Assembly (NCBI RefSeq): GCF_001314325.1
Contig: NZ_CP009429.1
Location: forward strand, 4,464,501-4,528,500
Length of the DNA: 64,000 bases
Direction of reading: 5' to 3'
Origin: Sphingopyxis macrogoltabida
GTDB taxonomy: Bacteria; Pseudomonadota; Alphaproteobacteria; Sphingomonadales; Sphingomonadaceae
In this document: one piece after another, positions 28,579 to 36,975 of the stretch
How positions within the stretch are numbered: position 1 is the first letter of the stretch
Layout: each line of letters starts with the position of its first letter
The notes under the pieces: generated by a model
Seen by the model: only the letters and a program-made list of their open reading frames with translations
Told to the model about the DNA's origin: nothing
Databases searched by the model: none
Made by a program: the position numbers and the translations under genes

Positions 28579-29118
28579 ATGCAGACGGACCAAGACTCGA
28601 AACCGAAAGTCGGTGAATTCGAATTGCTGACCGCAAAGCAGACTGCCGTATTGCACCTGCTGGCGCAGGGCCGTACGAGCAAGGAGATTGCGGCGCTTCT
28701 CGACACCGGCGAGTCAGCCGTCAACCGCCATATCGAGATCAAGAGATCGCGTCTGGGCGGCGTAACTCGCCTCGAACTCGCTCGACGTTACCGTAACGCA
28801 TGTCCGGATGCCCCGTCTGCGTTACGTGTAGATTCTGCTGAGCAAAAAATTGATCTCGTCGCGCCGCCGCCAACCGACGAAAGACCGGATCGGGACGACG
28901 CCGAAGCCGACCCCCTCTTTCAGGACTCGCTCACGATGAAAATCGAAGCGCCCTGGGCGGGACAGGAAGAACCGGTGGTCGTCCCCAGGGTGCTCGACGG
29001 CGCAAATGCCACGCTCACCCGTGGTGCGGCGATTACGATCATGGTGACATCGATCCTCGCCAGTCTGGTGCTCGCTATCACGGCGGCCTGGGCGATCACG
29101 GAAGCGCTTGGCGGCTAG
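28579..29118 (+). CDS. LuxR-type HTH protein with C-terminal membrane anchor
   Basis: The 179-residue protein has an N-terminal LuxR HTH (LLTAKQTAVLHLLAQGRTSKEIAALL, followed by ESAVNRHIEIKRSRLGGVTRLELA), an acidic linker and one C-terminal transmembrane helix (ITIMVTSILASLVLAITAAWAI). There is no receiver domain, so its DNA-binding part would be membrane-tethered. It heads a same-strand row with a small protein, a membrane protein, a RadC protein and a winged-helix protein. Signal and target are unknown. Confidence 0.83.
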   Translation: MQTDQDSKPKVGEFELLTAKQTAVLHLLAQGRTSKEIAALLDTGESAVNRHIEIKRSRLGGVTRLELARRYRNACPDAPSALRVDSAEQKIDLVAPPPTDERPDRDDAEADPLFQDSLTMKIEAPWAGQEEPVVVPRVLDGANATLTRGAAITIMVTSILASLVLAITAAWAITEALGG

Positions 29119-29182
29119 CCGCCCTGTCCACGAATGATGATGGGCCGGCGATCAGGAGCGATCGGGGTCCGGGGGGTTTGCG

Positions 29183-29521
29183 ATGAATATTCCTGTTCCT
29201 GCCTATATGGCACGTATCCGTAGCCAGATCCGTGACGCCGAAACGAAAGCCGACGAAAGTCTGCTCGCAAAACTCACGGTCATGAGCTCGATCCTCCGGG
29301 CTCGGCAGGTGGAAGACCTGCCCGCACCGCATGTCGGCCAAGAGGCGATTATTCGTCTCGGGCGCGCCATCCAGTCGGATATCAGCGGCGCGAACGACGT
29401 TTTCCGATCGCACAATGCGCTCGTCGACGACAAGACGCTGATTACCGGTATGCCGGGGCATGACGATACCCAGCGGTTCAGCCCCACGACGGGAGAAGGC
29501 GGCCGCCAGGCCACAGCCTGA
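29183..29521 (+). CDS. Conserved-looking hypothetical protein
   Basis: A 112-residue soluble protein, mostly helical at the N-terminus (YMARIRSQIRDAETKADESLLAKLTVMSSILRAR by position 9-42), with a disordered C-terminus. A GGGG element lies about 9 nt before its ATG. No family is recognised. It lies 64 bp after the LuxR-type gene and 38 bp before the membrane protein, which suggests an operon. Confidence 0.65.
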   Translation: MNIPVPAYMARIRSQIRDAETKADESLLAKLTVMSSILRARQVEDLPAPHVGQEAIIRLGRAIQSDISGANDVFRSHNALVDDKTLITGMPGHDDTQRFSPTTGEGGRQATA

Positions 29522-29559
29522 CGGTTGACGATGCCGCCGCGCCGGTCCAGTCCGGCGGG

Positions 29560-30057
29560 GTGAGCATCTTGTGGTCCTTCAATTTCCTTTGGGTCCTCGC
29601 CCTTTGCGCAGCAGCGCTGCGCTGGGGCGCGGCTCCCGAGCGGATTTGCGCGGCGACGCTTCTCGGGATGACCGTCGGCGACCGTCTCTACCATATCCTC
29701 GTGGGGAGGAACACGATCTACGGTTCGGTCGATATCGGCCACCTGATCATCGATCTTCTCGTCGCGGCGATCTTCACCGGCGTCGCGCTCCGGGCGAACA
29801 GGATCTATCCGCTATGGCTCTCGGCATTTCAGCTCGTCTCGGTCGCCTCGCATTTCGCCCGCAAAGCGAGCGGCAAGATGTCGGTTATCGCTTATGTCCT
29901 GCTGAATTACGCGCCCTATTACTGCATCCTGCTGATCCTTACCGGAGGGATCTGGGCGCATGCGACCCGGACGAAGCGCTACGGGGCCTACCGGCCGTGG
30001 CGCAACTCCTCGAACCCTTCGCGGGCAACCGAGCCGAGGCAGCGGCAGGCCAGCTGA
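29560..30057 (+). CDS. Multi-span membrane protein of unknown function
   Basis: The 165-residue protein (GTG start) has about four to five hydrophobic helices (WSFNFLWVLALCAAALRWG, IGHLIIDLLVAAIFTGVAL, LWLSAFQLVSVASHFA, YAPYYCILLILTGGIWA) and a basic C-tail. The last 61 bp overlap the start of the RadC gene. No known family. Overlap and strand put it in the same operon as the LuxR-type and RadC genes. Confidence 0.7.
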   Translation: MSILWSFNFLWVLALCAAALRWGAAPERICAATLLGMTVGDRLYHILVGRNTIYGSVDIGHLIIDLLVAAIFTGVALRANRIYPLWLSAFQLVSVASHFARKASGKMSVIAYVLLNYAPYYCILLILTGGIWAHATRTKRYGAYRPWRNSSNPSRATEPRQRQAS

Positions 30058-30581
30058 TCGCACATTTCGGCAGTCTTGGCCGCGCGATCGCAGCCCCCCG
30101 CGAACAGCTCGACCTCGCCCTCGGGGCGAACAGCGACCTCGTCCACGTCATCACCGCAGCGCGCGCACTCGTCACCGGCGGGCTGCTCGAGCAGATAAGT
30201 CGCACACCGGTCTCGGTCGGCGATCCCGCGTTCGGCGCCTATCTTCGCGCGCGTATCGGAAAATCTCCCACCGAATGCCTGCACGCAACCTTCGTGACCT
30301 ATGACTGGCGGTATCTTGGCGACGAAATATTGGCAGAAGGAACGAGCCGGCATGTCGAAGCCAATCTGCGGCGCCTGCTGAGCCGTGCCTTTGACCTTGC
30401 GGCGCATGGCGTGATCCTTGCCCACAATCATCCATCGGGGTCCGCAGAGCCGAGCGCGGAGGATATCATGTTGACCCACCGCATTGCATCGATCGTCGGC
30501 TCGGTCGGCGTGAAGTTACTCGATCATCTGGTGATCGGTGCTAACGAGATCGCCAGCATGCGGGAAAGGGGGCTGCTGTGA
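29997..30581 (+). CDS. RadC-family JAB/MPN protein
   Basis: The 194-residue protein has a helix-hairpin-like N-terminus and a JAB domain with the JAMM metal motif HNHPSGSAEPSAED (His-x-His and Asp) and the flanking LAAHGVILA and LDHLVIGANE segments. The upstream open frame is a shadow of the membrane protein, so GTG at 29997 is taken as the start. RadC proteins were named for DNA repair, but that role is doubtful. The JAB fold predicts metal-dependent hydrolysis of an isopeptide or similar bond. Confidence 0.88.
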   Translation: MAQLLEPFAGNRAEAAAGQLIAHFGSLGRAIAAPREQLDLALGANSDLVHVITAARALVTGGLLEQISRTPVSVGDPAFGAYLRARIGKSPTECLHATFVTYDWRYLGDEILAEGTSRHVEANLRRLLSRAFDLAAHGVILAHNHPSGSAEPSAEDIMLTHRIASIVGSVGVKLLDHLVIGANEIASMRERGLL

Positions 30582-30967
30582 TGCAGGAGAAAGAAGCCTT
30601 TGCCGCGATTGCACAAAGCGAGTTTCACAGTCGCCGGCGCCGCAACAGCCTCATCCGCCATGACCTCTTCGCGGAGCCGGCCTGGGACATTCTGCTTCTG
30701 CTTTACATTGCCCACCACCGCGATCAGACGATGGAGGTCGGGCGTCTCTGCACGGCGGTTTCGGTCGCGCCAACCACTGCACTTCGCTGGATCGGACAAC
30801 TCCTCGACCGCGGGCTCGCTAAGCATCTCGCTCCCGACTCCGCGCAAGGTGACGTGCATATCCTCCTCAGCCCCTGCGGCATCGAAGAGATGGAGCGCTA
30901 TTTGCGCGATTTCCTGCACCGGGAACGGCTCGGTGGCGATCTGGACCGCTACTTCCACAAGCCCTGA
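30581..30967 (+). CDS. MarR-like winged-helix protein
   Basis: The 128-residue protein has a winged-helix core (LFAEPAWDILLLLYIAHHRD, MEVGRLCTAVSVAPTTALRWIGQLLDRGLAKHL) and a C-terminal helix (GIEEMERYLRDFLHRERL). The start ATG overlaps the RadC stop (TGATG), so the two are translationally coupled. By family it binds DNA. It probably regulates this module or senses a ligand. The function is not known. Confidence 0.78.
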   Translation: MQEKEAFAAIAQSEFHSRRRRNSLIRHDLFAEPAWDILLLLYIAHHRDQTMEVGRLCTAVSVAPTTALRWIGQLLDRGLAKHLAPDSAQGDVHILLSPCGIEEMERYLRDFLHRERLGGDLDRYFHKP

Positions 30968-30998
30968 AGATAGCGGCGCGCAGAAGCAGCACGGCTGG

Positions 30999-31883
30999 TC
31001 AGCGGCGCGTCACCAAGATGGCAGCGCCTTCGCTCCCGTAGGTACCGCGGCGTTCGACGATCGACAGCGTCACAGGAACAGGCAAACCTTCGCGCGAAAG
31101 CAGTTCCGACGCCTGTCGTAACGGCGCTCCGGTGCGAAAGAGTGTTTCGATAGCCTCGGCGAACTGATTGCGTGCGGCGAGTGGAAGCAGGGCTGAAAAA
31201 CGCACGCGGCGGATCGCCTGCTCATTGGTCCCGATCATCTCCGTCAGCGCGGGATTGGCATATTCGACCGTCTCTCGAACCGAAAGCAACGCGTGTCCGA
31301 TACCGCCATCGATGTCGAGGGCACGGATTACCGCATGCTGCGCATCTGCAGCTTCACGCGCCAGAATCGTTTCGCTAATATCGCGCAGGACGATAGCACC
31401 GCCCACCGGCAAGGGGATCAGGTCGGCGCGGAGCCACTGACCAGGACGCAGCAAAGACGGCAACTCTCCCGTAAAGCGCTCGCGATGATCGATCATCCTC
31501 AGGATATGAGGAAAAAGGACGCTTGTCTCGAGCGTCGGCAGAGCCGCCACCAGTGGCCGCCCGACGAGACTGCTCGCTGCGATTTCGAACATGTCACTTG
31601 CCGCGGGATTGAGCGCAGCGATGCGTTGCTCGCGATCAATCAGTATCACGCAGTCGCGGACAGATTCCATAAGTAGTATCTGCGACTCTTGGAGACGTCC
31701 GTTTCCGGACTGGCAACCATCGCTGCCAAGTCGGCGATAGTCGTCGAGCGATATCAGCACATGCGCATCCTTGCCATGATGCGTCACGACCACAGGCCTG
31801 CGCGCCGACTGGAGGCGCCAGCTTGCGAAGCCGCGAATGAAGTCTGCCGCCGACACTCGGTCGGGAATCTGCCCGTGCCTCAT
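30999..31883 (-). CDS. Phd/YefM-like DNA-binding domain fused to PAS domains
   Basis: The 294-residue protein starts at ATG 31883 with GGAGGG upstream. Residues ~8-52 match the Phd/YefM antitoxin fold (VSAADFIRGF..., PVVVTHHGKDAHVLISLDDY). Two PAS-type domains follow (about 65-175 and 190-290), with VILIDREQRIAALNPAASDMF and VEYANPALTEMIGTNEQAIR. No kinase, GGDEF or toxin domain is present. It is divergent from the lasso TonB-receptor gene, so it is probably a one-component regulator of that locus. This fusion is unusual. Confidence 0.8.
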   Translation of the reverse strand: MRHGQIPDRVSAADFIRGFASWRLQSARRPVVVTHHGKDAHVLISLDDYRRLGSDGCQSGNGRLQESQILLMESVRDCVILIDREQRIAALNPAASDMFEIAASSLVGRPLVAALPTLETSVLFPHILRMIDHRERFTGELPSLLRPGQWLRADLIPLPVGGAIVLRDISETILAREAADAQHAVIRALDIDGGIGHALLSVRETVEYANPALTEMIGTNEQAIRRVRFSALLPLAARNQFAEAIETLFRTGAPLRQASELLSREGLPVPVTLSIVERRGTYGSEGAAILVTRR

Positions 31884-32254
31884 TATCCCTCCACACGTCC
31901 AGTTCCACGGTACTAGGCCGGAAAACAAGTGCCAGATACTATTGCATCCATCCTGTTGTCGAATTGGACCAATCGCTCCGTCGCCAATGCTGCATTCTCC
32001 GCTCTGCCATTGGCTTCCGGATTTGCAGTCTGGGCTGAACATCGCTTGATCGCGCTCACAAAATGTTGCGGATATGTGCTGTCACACTGAGGCGCCCTGT
32101 TACGCTTCTCGACCAGGCAACCGAAAGTCGGCCCTCCCCTGGCCCATCTGCAGCGAAAAAATCTTCGAAGCTCACTAGGGTTTCCGCTCTCTCGCCGTCT
32201 TTCCCCTTTGCCGGCCGTGCAACCCGCGCACGGCCCAACGATGAAGGGGGAAAC
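31884..32254. promoter_or_regulatory. Divergent control region of the lasso uptake genes and the Phd-PAS regulator
   Basis: 371 bp between two divergent genes. It contains the palindrome ATTGGACCAAT (31963-31973) and an inverted pair GCCAATG / CATTGGC (31983-31989 and 32008-32014). These repeated ATTGG half-sites could bind the Phd-like domain, since Phd proteins bind short palindromes. Promoter elements were not assigned. Confidence 0.5.
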
Positions 32255-34792
32255 ATGTCCGGAAAATCTCAGTCGCTCGCGGCGCTGATGGCAGGCGCCG
32301 CGATGGCGCTGACGCCGGGGACGGCACACGCATTCCAGCGAGAGCAGCAAAGCTTCAACCTGCCGCGGCAGGATCTCGGCGATGCGCTGCGTAGCGTCGC
32401 CGCCCAAGCGGGGATCGAACTCTATGTCTCGGCCCGCGATCTCGAGGGTCGCACATCATCATCGCTTGTCGGGAGAATGACTGCACGCGAAGCCATCGAC
32501 GGGCTAATTCGCGGAACCGGCCTCGTAGCGCGTTACGAAAAGGGCGCGGTCATTATCGCGGGGCGATCCGCGGCCGAAACGCCGGACGAGACTCCTGCCG
32601 AGGAGATCATCGTGACCGGCACGCGCATCGTGGGCGCGCCCGCGGCGGTGCCGGTCACCCGCGTCTCGGCCGAGGACATCCGGAACGGGGGGCAGACCGA
32701 TCTTGGCGAAGTTGCGCGCAGCCTGCCGCAGAACTTCGGCGGCGGCCAGAATCCCGGCATCGGCAACAGCCAAGGCGCACCCAACGAAAATGCCAACGCC
32801 AATGGCGCCTCGACCTTCAACCTTCGCGGCATCGGCCCCAACGCGACGCTGACCCTGCTCAACGGCAATCGTTTCGCCTACACCGGCGTCTCCTCGGTCA
32901 TCGACGTGAGCGCGATCCCGGTGTCGGCGGTCGAGCGGATCGAGATCGTCGCCGACGGCGCCTCGGCAATCTACGGCGCCGATGCAGTCGCGGGTGTCGT
33001 CAATATCCTGCTAAAACGCGACTATGATGGTCTGTCGGCGATGGCGCGCGTCGGCGGCTCGACCGACGGGGGCAATGTCCAGCAACAATATGGCCTGCTC
33101 GGCGGCAAGAGCTGGGCGTCGGGCGGCCTGCTCGCCGCCTATGACTATAGCCGCTCCACGGCGATCAAGGCCGGAGATCGCGATTATGGCGGTGCCGCCA
33201 ATCCCGAAACGACGCTCTTCCCGGCGATTTCGCGCCACTCGCTGCTGGTGAGCGGCCATCAGGCCATCGGACCCGACATCACGCTCGCCGCCGACCTTCT
33301 CTACAAGAAAAGCCGTCTTCGTTCCGCGACCGGATACAGCCTGACCATCACGCCGGACCAATTCGGACTCGACAATCTCAGCACCTCCGAGATTTTCGGG
33401 ATCGCGCCGACCCTGACCGCGGAACTCGGCGGCGACTGGCGCTTCAAGGGGAGCGGTTTCTTCGGAACCGATCGCACGGGCGGTTTCACCGATCTCTATT
33501 TCGGCGGTGATCTCCTGCAACGCACCGACAAGCATTTCTTCAACCGCAACCTTGCGCTCGAAGCGGGCTTCCAAGGTCCGCTGTTCGCGCTGCCGGCGGG
33601 CGATGTGCGCATCGCCTTCGGGGGCGGCGCGCGGCGCAATCATTTCTTCGCCGCATCGCCGACCGGCGACATCGAGCGGCGGCGCGACAATATCTTCGCT
33701 TATGGCGAACTCCTCCTTCCCCTTACCTCCCCCTCGCAGGACATCGCCGGACTGCACCGCCTGTCGCTGACCGGAGCGCTGCGTTTCGAGGATTATTCGG
33801 ACGCCGAGAGCATCATCACGCCGAAGCTCGGGATGGTCTGGGAGCCTGTAGAGATGCTGCGCCTCGGCGCATCCTGGGGCCGCTCGTTCAAGATGCCGAC
33901 GCTCTATCAGCAATATAGCGGCTATTCGGCGGTGCTCGCACGCGCCGCGCGCTACGGCAGCGGTTATCCGGCCAGCGCGGATATCGTCTTCGCGGCAGGC
34001 CCAGACAGCCGGATCGGGCCGGAGCGATCGAAGAACCTCACCCTCAGCGCGCAGTTCACCCCGGCGCGCGGCCTCGAACTGACTGCGGCGTGGTACAGGA
34101 TCGATTATAGCGACAGGGTCGCTCCGCCGATCCCGTCTCTCCTCGGCGTACTCGACAATCCGCTTTATGCCGGTCTGGTCACGCTGAGCCCCGATGCCGC
34201 CGATCTTGCGGCGATTATCGACGGCGCCCTGCTCGGCCTCGAGAATGGGGCGGGACGCCCCTATAATCCCGCGAATGTCGTCGCCTTCATCGACGCCCGC
34301 GACCGGAATATCGCACGCCAGCGATATTCGGGAATCGACCTGTCGATGCGCTACCGCATCGAACTCGCGGGCGACGAGGCATTGACGGTCTCGGCTGCTG
34401 GAAGCTTCCTCAAGAGCCGTCAGCAACTTCTGCCGGGCGCCGACTGGACGCGCCTCGCGGGCACGCTCTTTCACCCGGCCCGGTTTCGCGGACGCGCCGG
34501 GCTGACTTATGGCGGCGAGCGCTTCTCGCTGGCGACCTTCGTCAATCATATGAGCGGGCTCGACGACAACCGGCAGGCCACGGCCGTTCGCATCCCGGCC
34601 TATACGACGGTCGATCTGACGGCGCGGGCGCGTGTGTGGAAGGGCAGCGAAGTCTCGCTCGCGGCCCTCAACCTCTTCGATGCCAAGCCTGAAGCGATCT
34701 CGACGGCGCTGCCCGCCGACACCTCGTTCGACACGACCAACTATTCCGCGGCGGGCCGCTTCATCGGCATCACCGTCCGGCAGGAGTGGTGA
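32255..34792 (+). CDS. TonB-dependent receptor with STN signalling domain, lasso-locus type
   Basis: The 845-residue protein begins with a signal peptide, then an STN domain (NLPRQDLGDALRSVAAQAG... LIRGTGLVARYEKGAVII) and a TonB box region (EEIIVTGTRI). The plug contains STFNLRGIGPNATLTLLNG and VERIEIVADGASAIYGADAV; the barrel ends VRQEW. AAGGGGG precedes the ATG at 32255, which is why the upstream in-frame start was rejected. It is two bases upstream of the isopeptidase gene and probably imports the lasso peptide or its cargo. STN domains normally work with FecIR; none is here. Confidence 0.92.
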   Translation: MSGKSQSLAALMAGAAMALTPGTAHAFQREQQSFNLPRQDLGDALRSVAAQAGIELYVSARDLEGRTSSSLVGRMTAREAIDGLIRGTGLVARYEKGAVIIAGRSAAETPDETPAEEIIVTGTRIVGAPAAVPVTRVSAEDIRNGGQTDLGEVARSLPQNFGGGQNPGIGNSQGAPNENANANGASTFNLRGIGPNATLTLLNGNRFAYTGVSSVIDVSAIPVSAVERIEIVADGASAIYGADAVAGVVNILLKRDYDGLSAMARVGGSTDGGNVQQQYGLLGGKSWASGGLLAAYDYSRSTAIKAGDRDYGGAANPETTLFPAISRHSLLVSGHQAIGPDITLAADLLYKKSRLRSATGYSLTITPDQFGLDNLSTSEIFGIAPTLTAELGGDWRFKGSGFFGTDRTGGFTDLYFGGDLLQRTDKHFFNRNLALEAGFQGPLFALPAGDVRIAFGGGARRNHFFAASPTGDIERRRDNIFAYGELLLPLTSPSQDIAGLHRLSLTGALRFEDYSDAESIITPKLGMVWEPVEMLRLGASWGRSFKMPTLYQQYSGYSAVLARAARYGSGYPASADIVFAAGPDSRIGPERSKNLTLSAQFTPARGLELTAAWYRIDYSDRVAPPIPSLLGVLDNPLYAGLVTLSPDAADLAAIIDGALLGLENGAGRPYNPANVVAFIDARDRNIARQRYSGIDLSMRYRIELAGDEALTVSAAGSFLKSRQQLLPGADWTRLAGTLFHPARFRGRAGLTYGGERFSLATFVNHMSGLDDNRQATAVRIPAYTTVDLTARARVWKGSEVSLAALNLFDAKPEAISTALPADTSFDTTNYSAAGRFIGITVRQEW

Positions 34793-34794
34793 TC

Positions 34795-36975
34795 ATGGCG
34801 CGGCATATGGCCCTCGCGAGCGTGGCGCTGGTCGGCGCCCTGCTCGCCGCGCCCGCTCTCGGTACCGAAGCGAAACGGCGATGGACGCTCGACGATCAGC
34901 TCACCGCGCCCGAAGTCCGCGCTCTTGCCATCTCGGCCGACGGGAAAAGCGCAGCCTATGTCGTTCGCGTTGCCGACCGGGAGAGCGATCGCACTGTTGC
35001 GATCCTGCGGCGCGTTGATCTGGCAAGCGGAACGACAAGTGAACTGCTCAGAGCCCGCTGGATCGACCAGCTCAGCCGTGTCCCCGACACGTCGGACTGG
35101 AGCGCACGGATCGACAAAGGGGACGGCGTGCAGCTCTACAGGATCGGATCGACCGGGGCGGTAAGCCCGCTTGTCCTCCATCCCGCGACGGCGATCTTCG
35201 GCGACAGAGAGGGCGCCGTTTTTCCCGGCTACGGCCATGCACCGCTGTCGACCGGCGTCCGGGCGCATAGCTGGTCACCGGATGGACGGCGCCTCTTCTA
35301 TGTCACGGTCGATGCCGAACCCAAAGGCAAGGCCGTCCGCTACGACGACGATGTCACGGCCGAACGCGCGAGACGCCGATCGCCCGGTCAGGCAACCGCG
35401 TCGATCTATCTGCGCGAGCCGGACGGGAGGGACATCCTTCTCGGCAAGCGTCCCCAGAGCGATCTCACGACCTTCTTCGACCGCAATCACATCCGCTGGC
35501 AGAAGAACGAGGTTCAGTATGATGTGATGGAAGTCGGCGCCGACGGCCAACAGGAGGTCGTGACAATGGCTTGGGTCTTTGCCGACCGAAAGGCCCGCTT
35601 GCTCGATCCGAAGGTCGAGCGGGTTTACTGGCTCCTGCCGGGACCAGATGGCGGGAGGCTCTCGTCGCAGGGCAATGGAGATGAACGCGAACTCGTCGAA
35701 ACCCTCCCCGGCGGGAAGGTCCGCAGCTATGGCCGCTTTCCCTTCGCGGTCGGCGACGGCCGTGCCGTCGGCGGCTTCCGCTCGCTCGACGGCAAGCGCG
35801 CGATTGCCGGCACGCGCACGATCGACAATCCGCGCTTCGGACTTGCGGTCGTCGGGAATGGCAAGGTCCGCACGATCGGCGGCGAGCATAGCCTCAATAT
35901 TTGTGACTTCGTGCCGTCGCTCGATCGCGGCGCCTGTATCGTCCAAGGCCAGACTACGCCGCCCGCCGTGGTGACGGTCGACGTCGCGAGTGGCGAGATC
36001 TGGCGGGTGGCGCCCGTATCGCAGGCGCATGAGGCGATCGATCCGCTGAACATCGAACCGCGCACATGGGTCAATCGTCACGGCTACAAGGCGACCGGCT
36101 ACATCGTCTGGCCGCGCGGATATGAGAAGGGCAAACGCTACCCCGCGATCCTCGTCACCCACGGCACCGATGCCGACGACCGCTTCGCGAACCGCGAGAA
36201 TCAGTGGGAATATCCGGTCCAGCTCTTCGCCGAGCGCGGCTATGTCGTGCTGCTCGTAAACGATCCGAGTTCCCGCCAGAATGCCGAAATCCGCGCGGCC
36301 TATGATGCGTGGATCGACGAGACGAAAGACTTGGCGCCCGAGAGACTACAGCAATTGATCTGGCTCAACGGCGTCGCGAGCTATGAGGATGCGGTGAAGG
36401 AACTTGTCGATGCGGGTGTCATCGATCCGGCGCGTGTCGGGATCGCAGGCTACAGCCGCGGCTCGCAGATGGTCAATGTCACGATGACCAACTCGCATAT
36501 GTTCCGGGCCGCATCGAGCGGCGACGGCGGATATCTCGAACCCGCCTTCTACGCCGATGTCTCGGGTTCCTATGATGCGGTGTTCGGCGGCCCGCCGACC
36601 GATCCCGCAGCCCTCGCCCACTATCGGCGCCTCTCGCCATCGCTGCGCGCGGGCGAAGTCTGCGGCGCGATCCTGCAACAGGTCGCGGCGCCCTATATCC
36701 CGTCGATCGACTTTTACACCGCGCTTCGCAAAGCCGGCGTGCCGGCGCAGCTCAGCCTCTATCCGGGCGAGGATGCGTCTTCGGACGAGACGCATATCTT
36801 CCATATCCCGTCGAACCGGGTCGGCGCGATGCAGGAGAATATCGCGTGGTTCGACTATTGGCTGCTTGGCAAACGCGATCCGGGATCGCCCTTCGCCGAT
36901 CGCTATCCGCTCTGGGACAAAATGGGTGCCGCGGCGCCGCGCTGTGATGGTCCGGGCGGCGAGCCGGGAGGATAA
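34795..36975 (+). CDS. atxE: Lasso peptide isopeptidase (prolyl-oligopeptidase family)
   Basis: The 726-residue exported hydrolase has a signal peptide ending APALG, a beta-propeller (~residues 30-420) and a C-terminal alpha/beta hydrolase with the nucleophile in GIAGYSRGSQMVN and a His in SSDETHIFHIP. Isopeptidases of this type open the macrolactam of lasso peptides in the periplasm of Sphingopyxis and relatives. GGAG precedes the ATG, two nt after the receptor stop. Its last 73 bp overlap the 3' end of the convergent synthetase gene. Confidence 0.9.
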   Translation: MARHMALASVALVGALLAAPALGTEAKRRWTLDDQLTAPEVRALAISADGKSAAYVVRVADRESDRTVAILRRVDLASGTTSELLRARWIDQLSRVPDTSDWSARIDKGDGVQLYRIGSTGAVSPLVLHPATAIFGDREGAVFPGYGHAPLSTGVRAHSWSPDGRRLFYVTVDAEPKGKAVRYDDDVTAERARRRSPGQATASIYLREPDGRDILLGKRPQSDLTTFFDRNHIRWQKNEVQYDVMEVGADGQQEVVTMAWVFADRKARLLDPKVERVYWLLPGPDGGRLSSQGNGDERELVETLPGGKVRSYGRFPFAVGDGRAVGGFRSLDGKRAIAGTRTIDNPRFGLAVVGNGKVRTIGGEHSLNICDFVPSLDRGACIVQGQTTPPAVVTVDVASGEIWRVAPVSQAHEAIDPLNIEPRTWVNRHGYKATGYIVWPRGYEKGKRYPAILVTHGTDADDRFANRENQWEYPVQLFAERGYVVLLVNDPSSRQNAEIRAAYDAWIDETKDLAPERLQQLIWLNGVASYEDAVKELVDAGVIDPARVGIAGYSRGSQMVNVTMTNSHMFRAASSGDGGYLEPAFYADVSGSYDAVFGGPPTDPAALAHYRRLSPSLRAGEVCGAILQQVAAPYIPSIDFYTALRKAGVPAQLSLYPGEDASSDETHIFHIPSNRVGAMQENIAWFDYWLLGKRDPGSPFADRYPLWDKMGAAAPRCDGPGGEPGG

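Noticed and set aside
33011..34549. A 512-residue minus-strand frame opposite the lasso TonB receptor
   Set aside because: No motif or signal, and the plus strand encodes a complete receptor.
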